6,442 nt of DNA from Pseudomonadota bacterium (GTDB taxonomy: Bacteria > Pseudomonadota > Gammaproteobacteria > SZUA-229), in contig JADFWF010000143.1 in assembly GCA_015222965.1 (NCBI GenBank), forward strand, positions 1-6,442, given 5' to 3'. Shown in pieces: positions 1 to 6,442 of the stretch; positions within the stretch are counted from its first letter, which is position 1, and each line of letters opens with the position of its first letter. The position numbers and the translations under genes are program-made. The notes beneath the pieces were generated by a model. It was not told the origin of the DNA, did not search any database, and saw only the letters and a program-made list of their open reading frames with translations.

Positions 1-639
1 ATACTTTTTAAATGGTCGTTAAATTCGACAAACGCACTCTATGCCGTTTCGCGCATGCTGGTTCAGCTGCTGCTCATAGGCTATTTTCTGACCTATATTT
101 TTGATTCTGACAACGCTGGTGTCATCATCGTAATACTCGCTGTTATGGTGTTTGCTTCTAGCTGGATAGCGCTGGGTACGGTTGCTGAGAAGCGGCTTCA
201 GTTATATAAGTATGCATTATCAGCGATAGCTTTTGGCGGCGGCATAACGCTGATATTAGTCACACAGGCTGTTTTGATGCTCGATCCCTGGTATGCCCCG
301 CAGTCGATGGTGCCTATCGCCGGGATGATCTTTGCTAATGCGATGAACAGTGTCAGCCTGTCTGCCGAGCGTCTGAACGCAGAAGTAAGCCGGGGTGTGT
401 CTTATGATGAAGCGCGTAATATCGCGTTCCAGTCTTCATTGATCCCGGTTATAAATTCTCTGTTCGCGGTCGGTCTGGTCTCATTACCCGGTATGATGAC
501 CGGGCAGATTTTATCTGGTGTCTCACCGCTTATCGCTGTCAGATATCAGATCATGGTTATGTGTATGGTATTTGGAGCGTCGGGCATCGCCACCGCGTAT
601 TTTCTGGTGCTGGTTAAACCGGTCTTTGCCAAAGAGTGA
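1..639 (+). CDS. fetB: FetB/YbbM-family (UPF0014) ABC transporter permease, 5' partial
   Basis: The reading frame is open from base 1 to the TGA at 637-639, giving 212 visible residues, so the ATG at 55 is internal and the true start lies left of the window. The protein resembles E. coli FetB (about 259 residues), with roughly 25-45 N-terminal residues missing. Family signatures are visible: AVSRMLVQLLLIGY near residues 15-28, PIAGM at 105-109 followed by NAM, SLPGMMTG at 161-168, and YQIMV in the last third. Several hydrophobic membrane segments are evident, near residues 20-35, 39-60, 70-94, 148-172 and 182-206. FetB is the membrane subunit that works with the ATPase FetA. In E. coli the pair has been linked to iron export and peroxide tolerance, and plant relatives (ALS3/STAR2) act in aluminium tolerance. 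The metal here is inferred only. A fetA-like ATPase gene is expected upstream, outside the window. The gene converges on the dehydrogenase gene across 39 bp with no clear terminator. Confidence 0.86.
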   Translation: MLFKWSLNSTNALYAVSRMLVQLLLIGYFLTYIFDSDNAGVIIVILAVMVFASSWIALGTVAEKRLQLYKYALSAIAFGGGITLILVTQAVLMLDPWYAPQSMVPIAGMIFANAMNSVSLSAERLNAEVSRGVSYDEARNIAFQSSLIPVINSLFAVGLVSLPGMMTGQILSGVSPLIAVRYQIMVMCMVFGASGIATAYFLVLVKPVFAKE

Positions 640-678
640 TGGATGCCGTCAGTGTTCTAATCAGAGGCTGCCTAAATC

Positions 679-1410
679 CTAAACGGGTATATCGTTTAAA
701 GTAAATACTTTGCCATGTGAGGGAGCACTGCTGATAGTGGATCCTGCTTCGCTTAACAGGTAGGCAGCAGCTTTCGCTACCTCTTCAGGTCTCTTCAGTG
801 CCGAGGTGTCTTCGGCCGGGAAGGCGCGTGTTCTGAAAGCTGTTTTAACATCACCTGGAATCAGTCCGGTAACATTTATTGAGGTGTTTTCGACCTCGTC
901 TGCGAGGATTTCCATCAGAGAACGTAAGCCAGCCTTCGACACCCCGTAAGCTCCCCAGTAAGCAGTGTTTTTGTCATCAAGGTTGAAGACAATAGAGCTG
1001 GGTTTATCGTGATTAAGCAATGGAAGGCATGCCTGCGTTAACATGAAGGTGGCGTTTAAATTAATCTGCATGACCCGGTACCATAATTTTAAGTCATATT
1101 GCTGAACAGGGGTGGATGCTCCCAGCCAGCCCGCATTATTGAACAAGCCGTCTAACTGAACAAATTCTTTGGCGATGACTTCTCTCAGGGTGTCACAGTC
1201 ATCCGGTGTGATCTTTTCAAAATCTAACGGGTAAATAATGGGTTCAGGGTAACCTGCCTGGGTTATTTCATCGTAAAGAAGTTCGAGTTTAGGAACCGTT
1301 TTTCCATGTATTATTACCGTTGCGCCCTGCTTGGCGCACTCTATTGCTGTGGCTTTTCCGATACCATCACTGGCACCGGTAATTAATATTGTTTTATCGG
1401 TTAATTGCAT
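679..1410 (-). CDS. yciK: YciK-like short-chain dehydrogenase/reductase (SDR)
   Basis: A complete 243-residue SDR, typical in length for the classical family, running from an ATG at 1410 to a TAG at 679. It has the Rossmann cofactor motif TGASDGIG at residues 11-18. H35-G36-K37 after strand 2 would fit NADP(H). It also has NNAG at 91-94, the structural Asn N117 in QINLNATFMLTQ, and the active-site pair Y155/K159 in YGVSK. The stretches NATFMLTQ, WGAY and AFPAED closely resemble E. coli YciK, a cytoplasmic oxidoreductase whose physiological substrate is not settled. The oddity is the segment before Tyr155. It reads VFNLDDKNTAYW where YciK has a run of serines, and it is about three residues shorter. 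The catalytic serine, normally some 12-13 residues before Tyr, is therefore absent: F142 and N143 occupy those positions. The gene may be a distinct SDR subgroup or a divergent YciK. No clear Shine-Dalgarno sequence precedes the ATG, but a possible promoter lies in the divergent gap with mnmC. Confidence 0.9.
   Translation of the reverse strand: MQLTDKTILITGASDGIGKATAIECAKQGATVIIHGKTVPKLELLYDEITQAGYPEPIIYPLDFEKITPDDCDTLREVIAKEFVQLDGLFNNAGWLGASTPVQQYDLKLWYRVMQINLNATFMLTQACLPLLNHDKPSSIVFNLDDKNTAYWGAYGVSKAGLRSLMEILADEVENTSINVTGLIPGDVKTAFRTRAFPAEDTSALKRPEEVAKAAAYLLSEAGSTISSAPSHGKVFTLNDIPV
680..711. repeat. Two adjacent short inverted repeats at the SDR 3' end
   Basis: TAAACG (680-685) and CGTTTA (693-698) form a perfect 6-bp stem with a 7-base loop. 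It is followed at once by AAAGTA/TACTTT (698-711), whose two arms are separated by only two bases. Both lie in the last codons of the dehydrogenase gene, just past the 3' end of the convergent fetB gene. They could serve as a weak transcription-end structure for fetB, but the stems are AT-rich and no T-run follows, so they may be chance. Confidence 0.3.
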
Positions 1411-1441
1411 AATCTGAATATGTGCTTAAAATTGGCCGCCT

Positions 1442-1469
1442 ATTCTACTTGTCTCAACATTAAACTCAA
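1442..1469 (-). promoter_or_regulatory. Possible sigma-70 promoter for the SDR gene
   Basis: Reading the minus strand, TTGAGT (1464-1469; 4 of 6 to the -35 consensus) is followed after 16 bases by TAGAAT (1442-1447; 5 of 6 to the -10 consensus). This would start transcription about 25 bases before the dehydrogenase ATG at 1410. The 67-bp gap at 1411-1477 must also hold or adjoin the start signals for mnmC on the other strand, but I see no equally good match in that direction. The call rests on consensus matching only. Confidence 0.3.
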
Positions 1470-1477
1470 ACGGCTTT

Positions 1478-3454
1478 ATGCAATATACAACTTTAATCTG
1501 GCGTGATGGCCAGCCGTACAGTGAAATATTTGATGATATATATTATTCGGTCGATGAAAGTGAAGATATTTCTGGTGAGAGCGAGTTTCGACACGTATTT
1601 TTTAAAAACAACGGTTTACCAGAGCGCTGGCAGGGGCGGGATGAATTTGTTATCGCCGAGTTAGGTTTTGGCAGTGGCTTAAACTGTCTCCTGACTATAC
1701 GCGAATGGTTGAAGCATTGTGCTGAATGCAACGAAGATAAGACCTTACATTATATAGCGATAGAAAAATATCCATTATCAGCAGGCAGTATTGCTGATCT
1801 GGTCTCACGATACCCTGACTTAAAGCCATATTGTGATGAGATGCTTGAGAGTTATCCTCCTGCGATAGAGACATCACACAGTCGCAGGCTATTTGATAAC
1901 CGTGTGGTAGTACATTTCAAATTTATGGATGTTGCACAAGCGTTGAGCAATGATCACTTTAATGTTGATGCCTGGTTCCTCGATGGCTTTTCACCTGCAA
2001 AGAATCCTGATATGTGGTCGTCAGAATTATTTACAATGATCGCTAGCAATAGCCGTGCTGGTGCAACCTGCAGTACCTATACTTCTGCAGGATTTGTTAA
2101 ACGAAATATGCAGAGTGCTGGATTCGTGGTCAGTAAGGTAAATGGCCACGGTAAAAAACGTGACATGCTCATTGCTGAGCTCGCTGATGCAAAACTTAAT
2201 AATACTAAGCCACGATCATTTAACTATGAAGACAAACCATGGTTCGAGCCGTCTCAGGTAGATAGTACCACTGGAAAAGATGCGATTATCGTCGGAGCAG
2301 GTATCGCAGGATTAAGTCTTGCCTATTCACTGGTACAACGGGGCTGGATAGTTTCTATCATCGACAGACACGGTGATGGCCAAAAAGAAGCAACTTCCAA
2401 TCCGGCGCCCATTGTTTATCCGCGTTTATCTGTTGATAATGATGTCGATACAGCGTTCTATATTGCAGCTTATTGTTATGCCCTGCATGTTTATCAGTCA
2501 TTGCAGAAAAAAAGTCAGCTAAAATTCTGGCTTGATGATGGTCTGTTTCAGCTGGTGGATAGAAAACGCATCACTCGGATAATAAAGAAGTTTAACTTCA
2601 ACAGTGATCTGATCTCACAGACTGACGAATTGACCGGTGATGATGTCTCAGGAATGGACACAGAGAGTGCAGTCGTTAAATTTGACTCTGCTGGTGTAGT
2701 GCTGCCTGCCATCTTGTGTGAGGTCCTGAAAGAGGAGTGTGGTGACAGCTTGAAAATAATCACATCTGAAGTAAGACAAATAAAGTATGGTGATAATAAA
2801 TGGCAGTGCCTTGATGGTTCACGATTGATCAAGGAAGCTGAAGTGCTGATCGTTGCCAGTGGTACAGACGTCAATGCCTCTGGTCTACCAACAAAGTTTC
2901 CAGTCGAAGCGATACGCGGCCAGGTCATGGTGTTAAAGGAAAATCAGTCGTCTGGTAAAATTAAAAAAACACTCAATGCCGAAGTTCATATCACTCCTGC
3001 GATCAATGGTAAGCATTACCTAGGCGCAACCTATGCGAGAAACTGTGCGAACCTGAAGGTATGTGAAACTGATAACAGCAAGCTGCTGACGTCACTTAAT
3101 AAAATATATCCAGATGTTTTTAAGGCTGATGACTATTGTGATACATGGATAGGTTTTCGCGCGATGTCGAAGGACAGGGTGCCGGTTGTTGGCGCTATAC
3201 CTGATGAGGCATTTTTTGATGTTGAATATGCAGATATACGCCATGGAAATATGGCAAGAGAATATCTGCCTGCCAGTTATTTAAATGGGCTGTATATCTC
3301 GGCGGCACATGGTTCGAGAGGTTTTACCAGCAGTTTTATTTCGGCTGAAATAATTGCCTCGCAGATTGCGGGTGAGCCATCGCCAGTTAACAAAAAAATA
3401 CTGGATTATTTAAACCCTTCAAGGTTTATTGTGAACGATCTTAAGCGCAGGTGA
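1478..3454 (+). CDS. mnmC: Bifunctional tRNA wobble-uridine enzyme MnmC (methyltransferase + FAD oxidoreductase)
   Basis: A complete 658-residue protein, close to the 668 of E. coli MnmC. It performs the last two steps of mnm5(s2)U34 synthesis in tRNAs such as those for Lys, Glu and Arg. The C-terminal FAD domain removes the carboxymethyl group from cmnm5U, and the N-terminal SAM-dependent domain then methylates nm5U. The methyltransferase part (about 1-240) shows FDDIYYS at 18-24, the SAM loop ELGFGSGLN at 61-69, LDGFSPAKNPDMW at 168-180, and YTSAGF with GHGKKRDML at about 201-231. The oxidase part (about 267-640) shows the FAD-binding GAGIAG at 273-278 with acidic D296 ending strand 2, GFRAMSKDRVPVVG at 559-572, and HGSRGFTSSF at 611-620. 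The ATG at 1478 aligns with family N-termini, and no in-frame ATG, GTG or TTG lies just upstream. The Shine-Dalgarno is weak. One family loop is altered: ATSNPAPIVYP at 305-315 replaces the usual SGN..G pattern. The 3' end overlaps the antisense cyclic-di-GMP gene. Confidence 0.97.
   Translation: MQYTTLIWRDGQPYSEIFDDIYYSVDESEDISGESEFRHVFFKNNGLPERWQGRDEFVIAELGFGSGLNCLLTIREWLKHCAECNEDKTLHYIAIEKYPLSAGSIADLVSRYPDLKPYCDEMLESYPPAIETSHSRRLFDNRVVVHFKFMDVAQALSNDHFNVDAWFLDGFSPAKNPDMWSSELFTMIASNSRAGATCSTYTSAGFVKRNMQSAGFVVSKVNGHGKKRDMLIAELADAKLNNTKPRSFNYEDKPWFEPSQVDSTTGKDAIIVGAGIAGLSLAYSLVQRGWIVSIIDRHGDGQKEATSNPAPIVYPRLSVDNDVDTAFYIAAYCYALHVYQSLQKKSQLKFWLDDGLFQLVDRKRITRIIKKFNFNSDLISQTDELTGDDVSGMDTESAVVKFDSAGVVLPAILCEVLKEECGDSLKIITSEVRQIKYGDNKWQCLDGSRLIKEAEVLIVASGTDVNASGLPTKFPVEAIRGQVMVLKENQSSGKIKKTLNAEVHITPAINGKHYLGATYARNCANLKVCETDNSKLLTSLNKIYPDVFKADDYCDTWIGFRAMSKDRVPVVGAIPDEAFFDVEYADIRHGNMAREYLPASYLNGLYISAAHGSRGFTSSFISAEIIASQIAGEPSPVNKKILDYLNPSRFIVNDLKRR
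3419..3454. other. 36-bp tail-to-tail antisense overlap, codons in register
   Basis: The last 12 codons of mnmC (S648 to its TGA at 3452-3454) lie exactly opposite the last 12 codons of the minus-strand cyclic-di-GMP gene (S986 to its TGA at 3419-3421). The two frames are in perfect codon register. Each gene's TGA stop is the complement of a TCA serine codon in the other: mnmC S648 faces the minus-strand stop, and minus-strand S986 faces the mnmC stop. There is no spacer for a conventional terminator between the two genes. Confidence 0.95.
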
Positions 3455-6442
3455 TTTTTCATCATCTGCACCTAATGATAGAGTTTCTTTTATCGGTTTA
3501 GGTTGTTCGATTCCATAACCCTGTCCAAAATCAACATTAATCTCCCGCAGTTTTTTAATGATCTGATCATTTTCAACATATTCAGCAATGGTTTTTATGC
3601 CCATTATGTGGCCCACTTCGTTGATCGCAGCGACCATCGCGTGATCGATGCTGTTATTGACCATGTCGGAAACGAAGCTGCCATCGATCTTAAGAAAATC
3701 GACGTGAAGATTTTTCAGGTACTGGAATGATGATAATCCACTGCCAAAGTCATCCAGTGCAAATTTAAACCCGTTGGCTTTCAGATTTTTGATAAGATTT
3801 TTTGCTTTGTTCAGATTTTTGATTGCTGCGGTTTCAGTTATCTCAAAACAGATTAGCTTATTATCTATTTCAAATTTATCGGCAGTATCTATGATGTACT
3901 TAACAATATCTTTATCATCGATGGTGTTGCCTGACAGGTTTATGGAGTACTGAGTAATGTTCTCATCTTCGTCCGAATATTTATTAATGAATGAGAAGGT
4001 TTCAAAAATAATTTTTCGGTCGAGAAGATGCATTAAGTTATAACGTTCGGCAGCAGGGATGAATGCATTTGGAGAGATCAGTTGATCGTCATCATCGAGT
4101 AATCGGACAAGAACTTCTATATGTTTGTTTTGTGTGGTTTCATTTTTTAACGCAACGATAGGCTGTGCGAACAATCGTACGCGGTTATTATCAATTGCAT
4201 CGGTGATCCGTGTTGCCCAGTATGTCTCTTCCTGACGGCGTATTAATTCACTGTCTTCCTCTTCGTATACATATATCTGGCCTTTGCCCTGATCTTTGGC
4301 TGTGTAGCAAGCCAGGTCTGCTTTTCTCATGGCATCAGACGCATCTTGTGAATTTTTACTGAGCGGGTTTATGCCGATGCTTACACCCAGGTTGTAATCA
4401 CATCCGTCCCAGTTGAATTTCATTTCTGATATGGCATCTGAAATCTTTTCGGTTATTTTTAGGGCGCCTTGCTGTGTACAGTTTTTAAGTATCAAGCCAA
4501 ATTCGTCACCGCCTAAGCGGCTCAAAATATCATCGCCACGTATACAGGTCAGGATTAGTGAAGTCACCTGAATCAGGCACTGGTCGCCAGCACTGTGACC
4601 TGCGGTATCGTTGATTAGTTTAAATCTATCCAGGTCCAGATAGCACAGGACATGGTGTTTATTATTGTTCCTGGCATCGCAGACATAATCGGAAAGTTCT
4701 ACATCAAAAGCATCTCTGTTTAGCAGGTTTGTTAACGGGTCATGTGCCGCCTGGTGTTTGATCGTGTTTTCAAGCTGACGTCGTTGTGTCTCGTCGTGGA
4801 AGACAATGACGACGCCTTCGGCACATCCTGAGGTGTTTAGAATAGGGGATATAGAGCTTTCGATGTCTTTTTTATTACTGTTTTTGCTGACCAGGCTTAA
4901 TATGCTTTTGTTGATGGTTATCCCGTCATAGAGGCAAGACTTTACTACATCGTGAATAGGTTCACCCGTGTCGAGATCCTCGATCCTGAAGACATCTTGC
5001 ACGGCTTTGTTTTTAGCTTCTTCGAGGGACCATGCTGTAAGTGATTCAGCAACATGATTCATATATTCGATATCACCGTTTACATTGGTCGTGATAACCG
5101 CATCACCGATTGAATGCAGTGTGACTTCGGCGCGCTCACGTTCTGATTTCATATCACTGACCAGTTGCATATTGATGATGGCCATCTGTACGCTCTGGCT
5201 AAACTGTGTCATTAGTTGATTATCAACTTTATCAAACTCATCGTAGGCTCTGAAAACAGCTATCGCACCATATGGCTTGTCTTTTAATGTAACAGGAGTT
5301 AACAGTGCTGCCTTAATGTTTAATTTTTCTGATAGTTCTGCTTGCGCGCGTTCATCGGATCTTACGTCGTTTATCATCAAGTTCTTATTGTTTAATATTG
5401 TCCATGAACATAGGCCCGCGTCCGCTACATCCAGTGTAATGTCCTCAAGATTTTCTGACTGCAGGCCGCAAGCGGCAAGGAAATGATAAGTGTCCTGAGA
5501 TTTATCTAATACCGGGAAGGCCGCCAGTTGTGATCCAGTGATCTCCTGTGCTGCACGGCAGATATTTTTGAAGAATGCGTCCCGGTCATAACCTTCTGTT
5601 ATCAACCGCGCGATCCAGTTATCGATGAGTGTTAGTCCCTGTTGATATCGTCTGCTGTTGTTGATCTCTATCTGATGTTCCAGCTCGATGATCGCGCGTG
5701 ATGTAGAGATGGTTAAAATGTTTTCTGCCAGACTAGTGTCTTCGATCGGAGTGTTGCTGGCGACGGCGATCATGCCTATTACATTATCATTTTTATCGGT
5801 CAGACTGATGCCGATGTAACTGGCGGCATCTTTCAGTAATTCGTCACTGCAACCGGGGAAGTAATCTGAAAAATCACGGTTATGTACCAGGCGACCATTT
5901 TTGATAACTTCTTCACAAGGTGTATCGGATAATGAATAGGTGATATTGCTGCTGAACATACCATGGTCGAGCAAGCCCAGTATCTCTCCGCTCATACTTG
6001 AGGTGTTGACCTTTGTTATATATGCATACTCGACATCAAGTGCTGTACACAGCGCATTCAATAAAAATAATATTCTGTCTTCCTTGTTATGGCTGTTCTT
6101 ATCTATATCAACCAGCTGATAGAGTGCTTTTTCAGTCCTGGTCCTTAAGTTGATCTCGTCATTTAACTTGGCGTTGCTGCTTGATAGTTCTGCTTCATTT
6201 TTTCGTAATGTGATGAATATATACAAGATGTATAGGATCAGGTATATCGTGCATACGAACAACAAGATGTTGAAGATCTGGGCATTGTTGTTTTGTTCGT
6301 TCTGTAGAAAACTTACCCGGTTCTTTAACAGGATGATCTGGTTTTCGATGTCTAAAGAATTAAACTGGTTCAGGATATCGTCGATCTCAGGTAAACGTTC
6401 GATGATCATCAGGCTGTGATTGATCAGTGCGTTGGTATCAGC
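3419..6442 (-). CDS. Membrane-bound sensor GAF-GAF-PAS-GGDEF-EAL cyclic-di-GMP synthase/phosphodiesterase, 5' partial
   Basis: The frame is open from the right edge to the TGA at 3419 (1007 visible residues). The ATG at 6409 is probably internal; numbering here counts it as 1. Domains in order are: an Asn/Leu-rich helical tail (before 45) resembling the end of a DAHL periplasmic sensor; a membrane helix at about 45-68; a coiled coil at 69-98; GAF1 at about 108-245, with TPCEEV at 163-168; GAF2 at about 275-415; PAS at about 424-545 (SIGDAVITTNVNG); GGDEF at about 550-715; and EAL at about 728-976. The cyclase keeps D592, the GGDEF signature at 633-637 and the RxxD inhibitory site R624-D627. 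The phosphodiesterase keeps E765 (written EVLVR), N824, E856, D886/D887, K907, E943 and Q963. Both activities therefore look possible: making cyclic-di-GMP from GTP and degrading it to pGpG. Sensing would be periplasmic through the lost N-terminus and cytoplasmic through GAF/PAS. Ligands are unknown. It stands alone on its strand, so it is not in an operon with mnmC. Confidence 0.95.
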   Translation of the reverse strand, partial: ADTNALINHSLMIIERLPEIDDILNQFNSLDIENQIILLKNRVSFLQNEQNNNAQIFNILLFVCTIYLILYILYIFITLRKNEAELSSSNAKLNDEINLRTRTEKALYQLVDIDKNSHNKEDRILFLLNALCTALDVEYAYITKVNTSSMSGEILGLLDHGMFSSNITYSLSDTPCEEVIKNGRLVHNRDFSDYFPGCSDELLKDAASYIGISLTDKNDNVIGMIAVASNTPIEDTSLAENILTISTSRAIIELEHQIEINNSRRYQQGLTLIDNWIARLITEGYDRDAFFKNICRAAQEITGSQLAAFPVLDKSQDTYHFLAACGLQSENLEDITLDVADAGLCSWTILNNKNLMINDVRSDERAQAELSEKLNIKAALLTPVTLKDKPYGAIAVFRAYDEFDKVDNQLMTQFSQSVQMAIINMQLVSDMKSERERAEVTLHSIGDAVITTNVNGDIEYMNHVAESLTAWSLEEAKNKAVQDVFRIEDLDTGEPIHDVVKSCLYDGITINKSILSLVSKNSNKKDIESSISPILNTSGCAEGVVIVFHDETQRRQLENTIKHQAAHDPLTNLLNRDAFDVELSDYVCDARNNNKHHVLCYLDLDRFKLINDTAGHSAGDQCLIQVTSLILTCIRGDDILSRLGGDEFGLILKNCTQQGALKITEKISDAISEMKFNWDGCDYNLGVSIGINPLSKNSQDASDAMRKADLACYTAKDQGKGQIYVYEEEDSELIRRQEETYWATRITDAIDNNRVRLFAQPIVALKNETTQNKHIEVLVRLLDDDDQLISPNAFIPAAERYNLMHLLDRKIIFETFSFINKYSDEDENITQYSINLSGNTIDDKDIVKYIIDTADKFEIDNKLICFEITETAAIKNLNKAKNLIKNLKANGFKFALDDFGSGLSSFQYLKNLHVDFLKIDGSFVSDMVNNSIDHAMVAAINEVGHIMGIKTIAEYVENDQIIKKLREINVDFGQGYGIEQPKPIKETLSLGADDEKSPALKIVHNKP

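Noticed and set aside
55..57. ATG as the start of the fetB-like gene
   Set aside because: The frame stays open to base 1 and the residues before it (ending NALYAVSR) match the family, so this is an internal methionine.
640..678. Bidirectional terminator in the fetB/SDR gap
   Set aside because: There is no GC-rich stem followed by a T-run on either strand, only a 4-bp GGAT/ATCC match spanning the gap.
1543..1877. Two overlapping open frames on the minus strand (1543-1731 and 1695-1877)
   Set aside because: They lie wholly inside the methyltransferase half of mnmC, overlap each other and show no recognisable domain.
2548..2928. 126-codon open frame on the minus strand
   Set aside because: It lies opposite the FAD domain of mnmC, is low in complexity with many Ser/Thr, and has no recognisable motif.
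3382..3419. Possible terminator for the cyclic-di-GMP gene: a run of seven T on the minus strand at 3392-3398 after an imperfect hairpin
   Set aside because: The stem is short, AT-rich and mismatched, and a second 5-bp stem places the T-run in its loop. It also lies within mnmC coding sequence, so it is not a convincing intrinsic terminator.
3455..3459. Five-T run just after the mnmC stop as a terminator
   Set aside because: No stable stem precedes it. The upstream CTTAAG palindrome cannot form a hairpin.
3503..3730. 75-codon open frame on the plus strand
   Set aside because: It lies antisense to the well-conserved EAL domain. The conservation belongs to the minus-strand frame.
5277..5486. 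69-codon open frame on the plus strand
   Set aside because: It lies antisense to the GAF2 coding region and has no protein-like features of its own.
6407..6409. ATG as the start of the cyclic-di-GMP gene
   Set aside because: Eleven more codons are open to the window edge and continue a sensor-domain-like helix, so the real start is probably outside.
6150..6419. 89-codon open frame on the plus strand
   Set aside because: It is the complement of the membrane helix and coiled-coil coding region. Its hydrophobic look is a mirror of that composition.
1..6442. GATC sites look somewhat frequent across the window, suggesting Dam-type methylation
   Set aside because: I could not count them rigorously or compare with a shuffled background, and Asp/Ile-rich coding sequence raises GATC by itself.
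679..6442. A defence or other novel multi-gene system formed by the SDR, MnmC and cyclic-di-GMP genes
   Set aside because: The genes alternate strand, belong to well-known housekeeping or signalling families, and show no shared operon or mobile-element context.

Overview
The window looks like ordinary chromosomal DNA of a gammaproteobacterium with moderate GC content. The evidence is a fused, two-domain MnmC, a YciK-like short-chain dehydrogenase and a FetB-type permease, all close in wording to enterobacterial and other gammaproteobacterial proteins. I cannot name a genus from sequence alone. I see no mobile element, CRISPR array, RNA gene or phage signature.

Layout: four genes fill almost the whole window and alternate strand. 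(1) 1-639 (+) is the 3' part of a fetB-like membrane permease gene, cut by the left edge. (2) 679-1410 (-) encodes a YciK-like short-chain dehydrogenase, convergent with fetB. (3) 1478-3454 (+) encodes the complete bifunctional tRNA-modification enzyme MnmC, divergent from the dehydrogenase across a 67-bp gap. (4) 3419-6442 (-) encodes a large membrane-anchored cyclic-di-GMP protein. Its domains are the tail of a probable DAHL-type periplasmic sensor, a membrane helix, a coiled coil, GAF, GAF, PAS, GGDEF and EAL. It is cut by the right edge and overlaps the 3' end of mnmC tail to tail by 36 bp.

Because the strands alternate, no two genes inside the window share an operon. fetB probably belongs with an ATPase gene to the left. 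The genes cover unrelated jobs: metal homeostasis, an oxidoreductase of unknown substrate, wobble-uridine modification and second-messenger signalling. Their adjacency does not suggest a shared pathway.

The points most worth a second look are the dehydrogenase without a serine at the catalytic serine position, the codon-in-register antisense overlap between mnmC and the cyclic-di-GMP gene, and the multi-sensor protein in which both catalytic domains keep their key residues. I found no convincing new multi-gene system.
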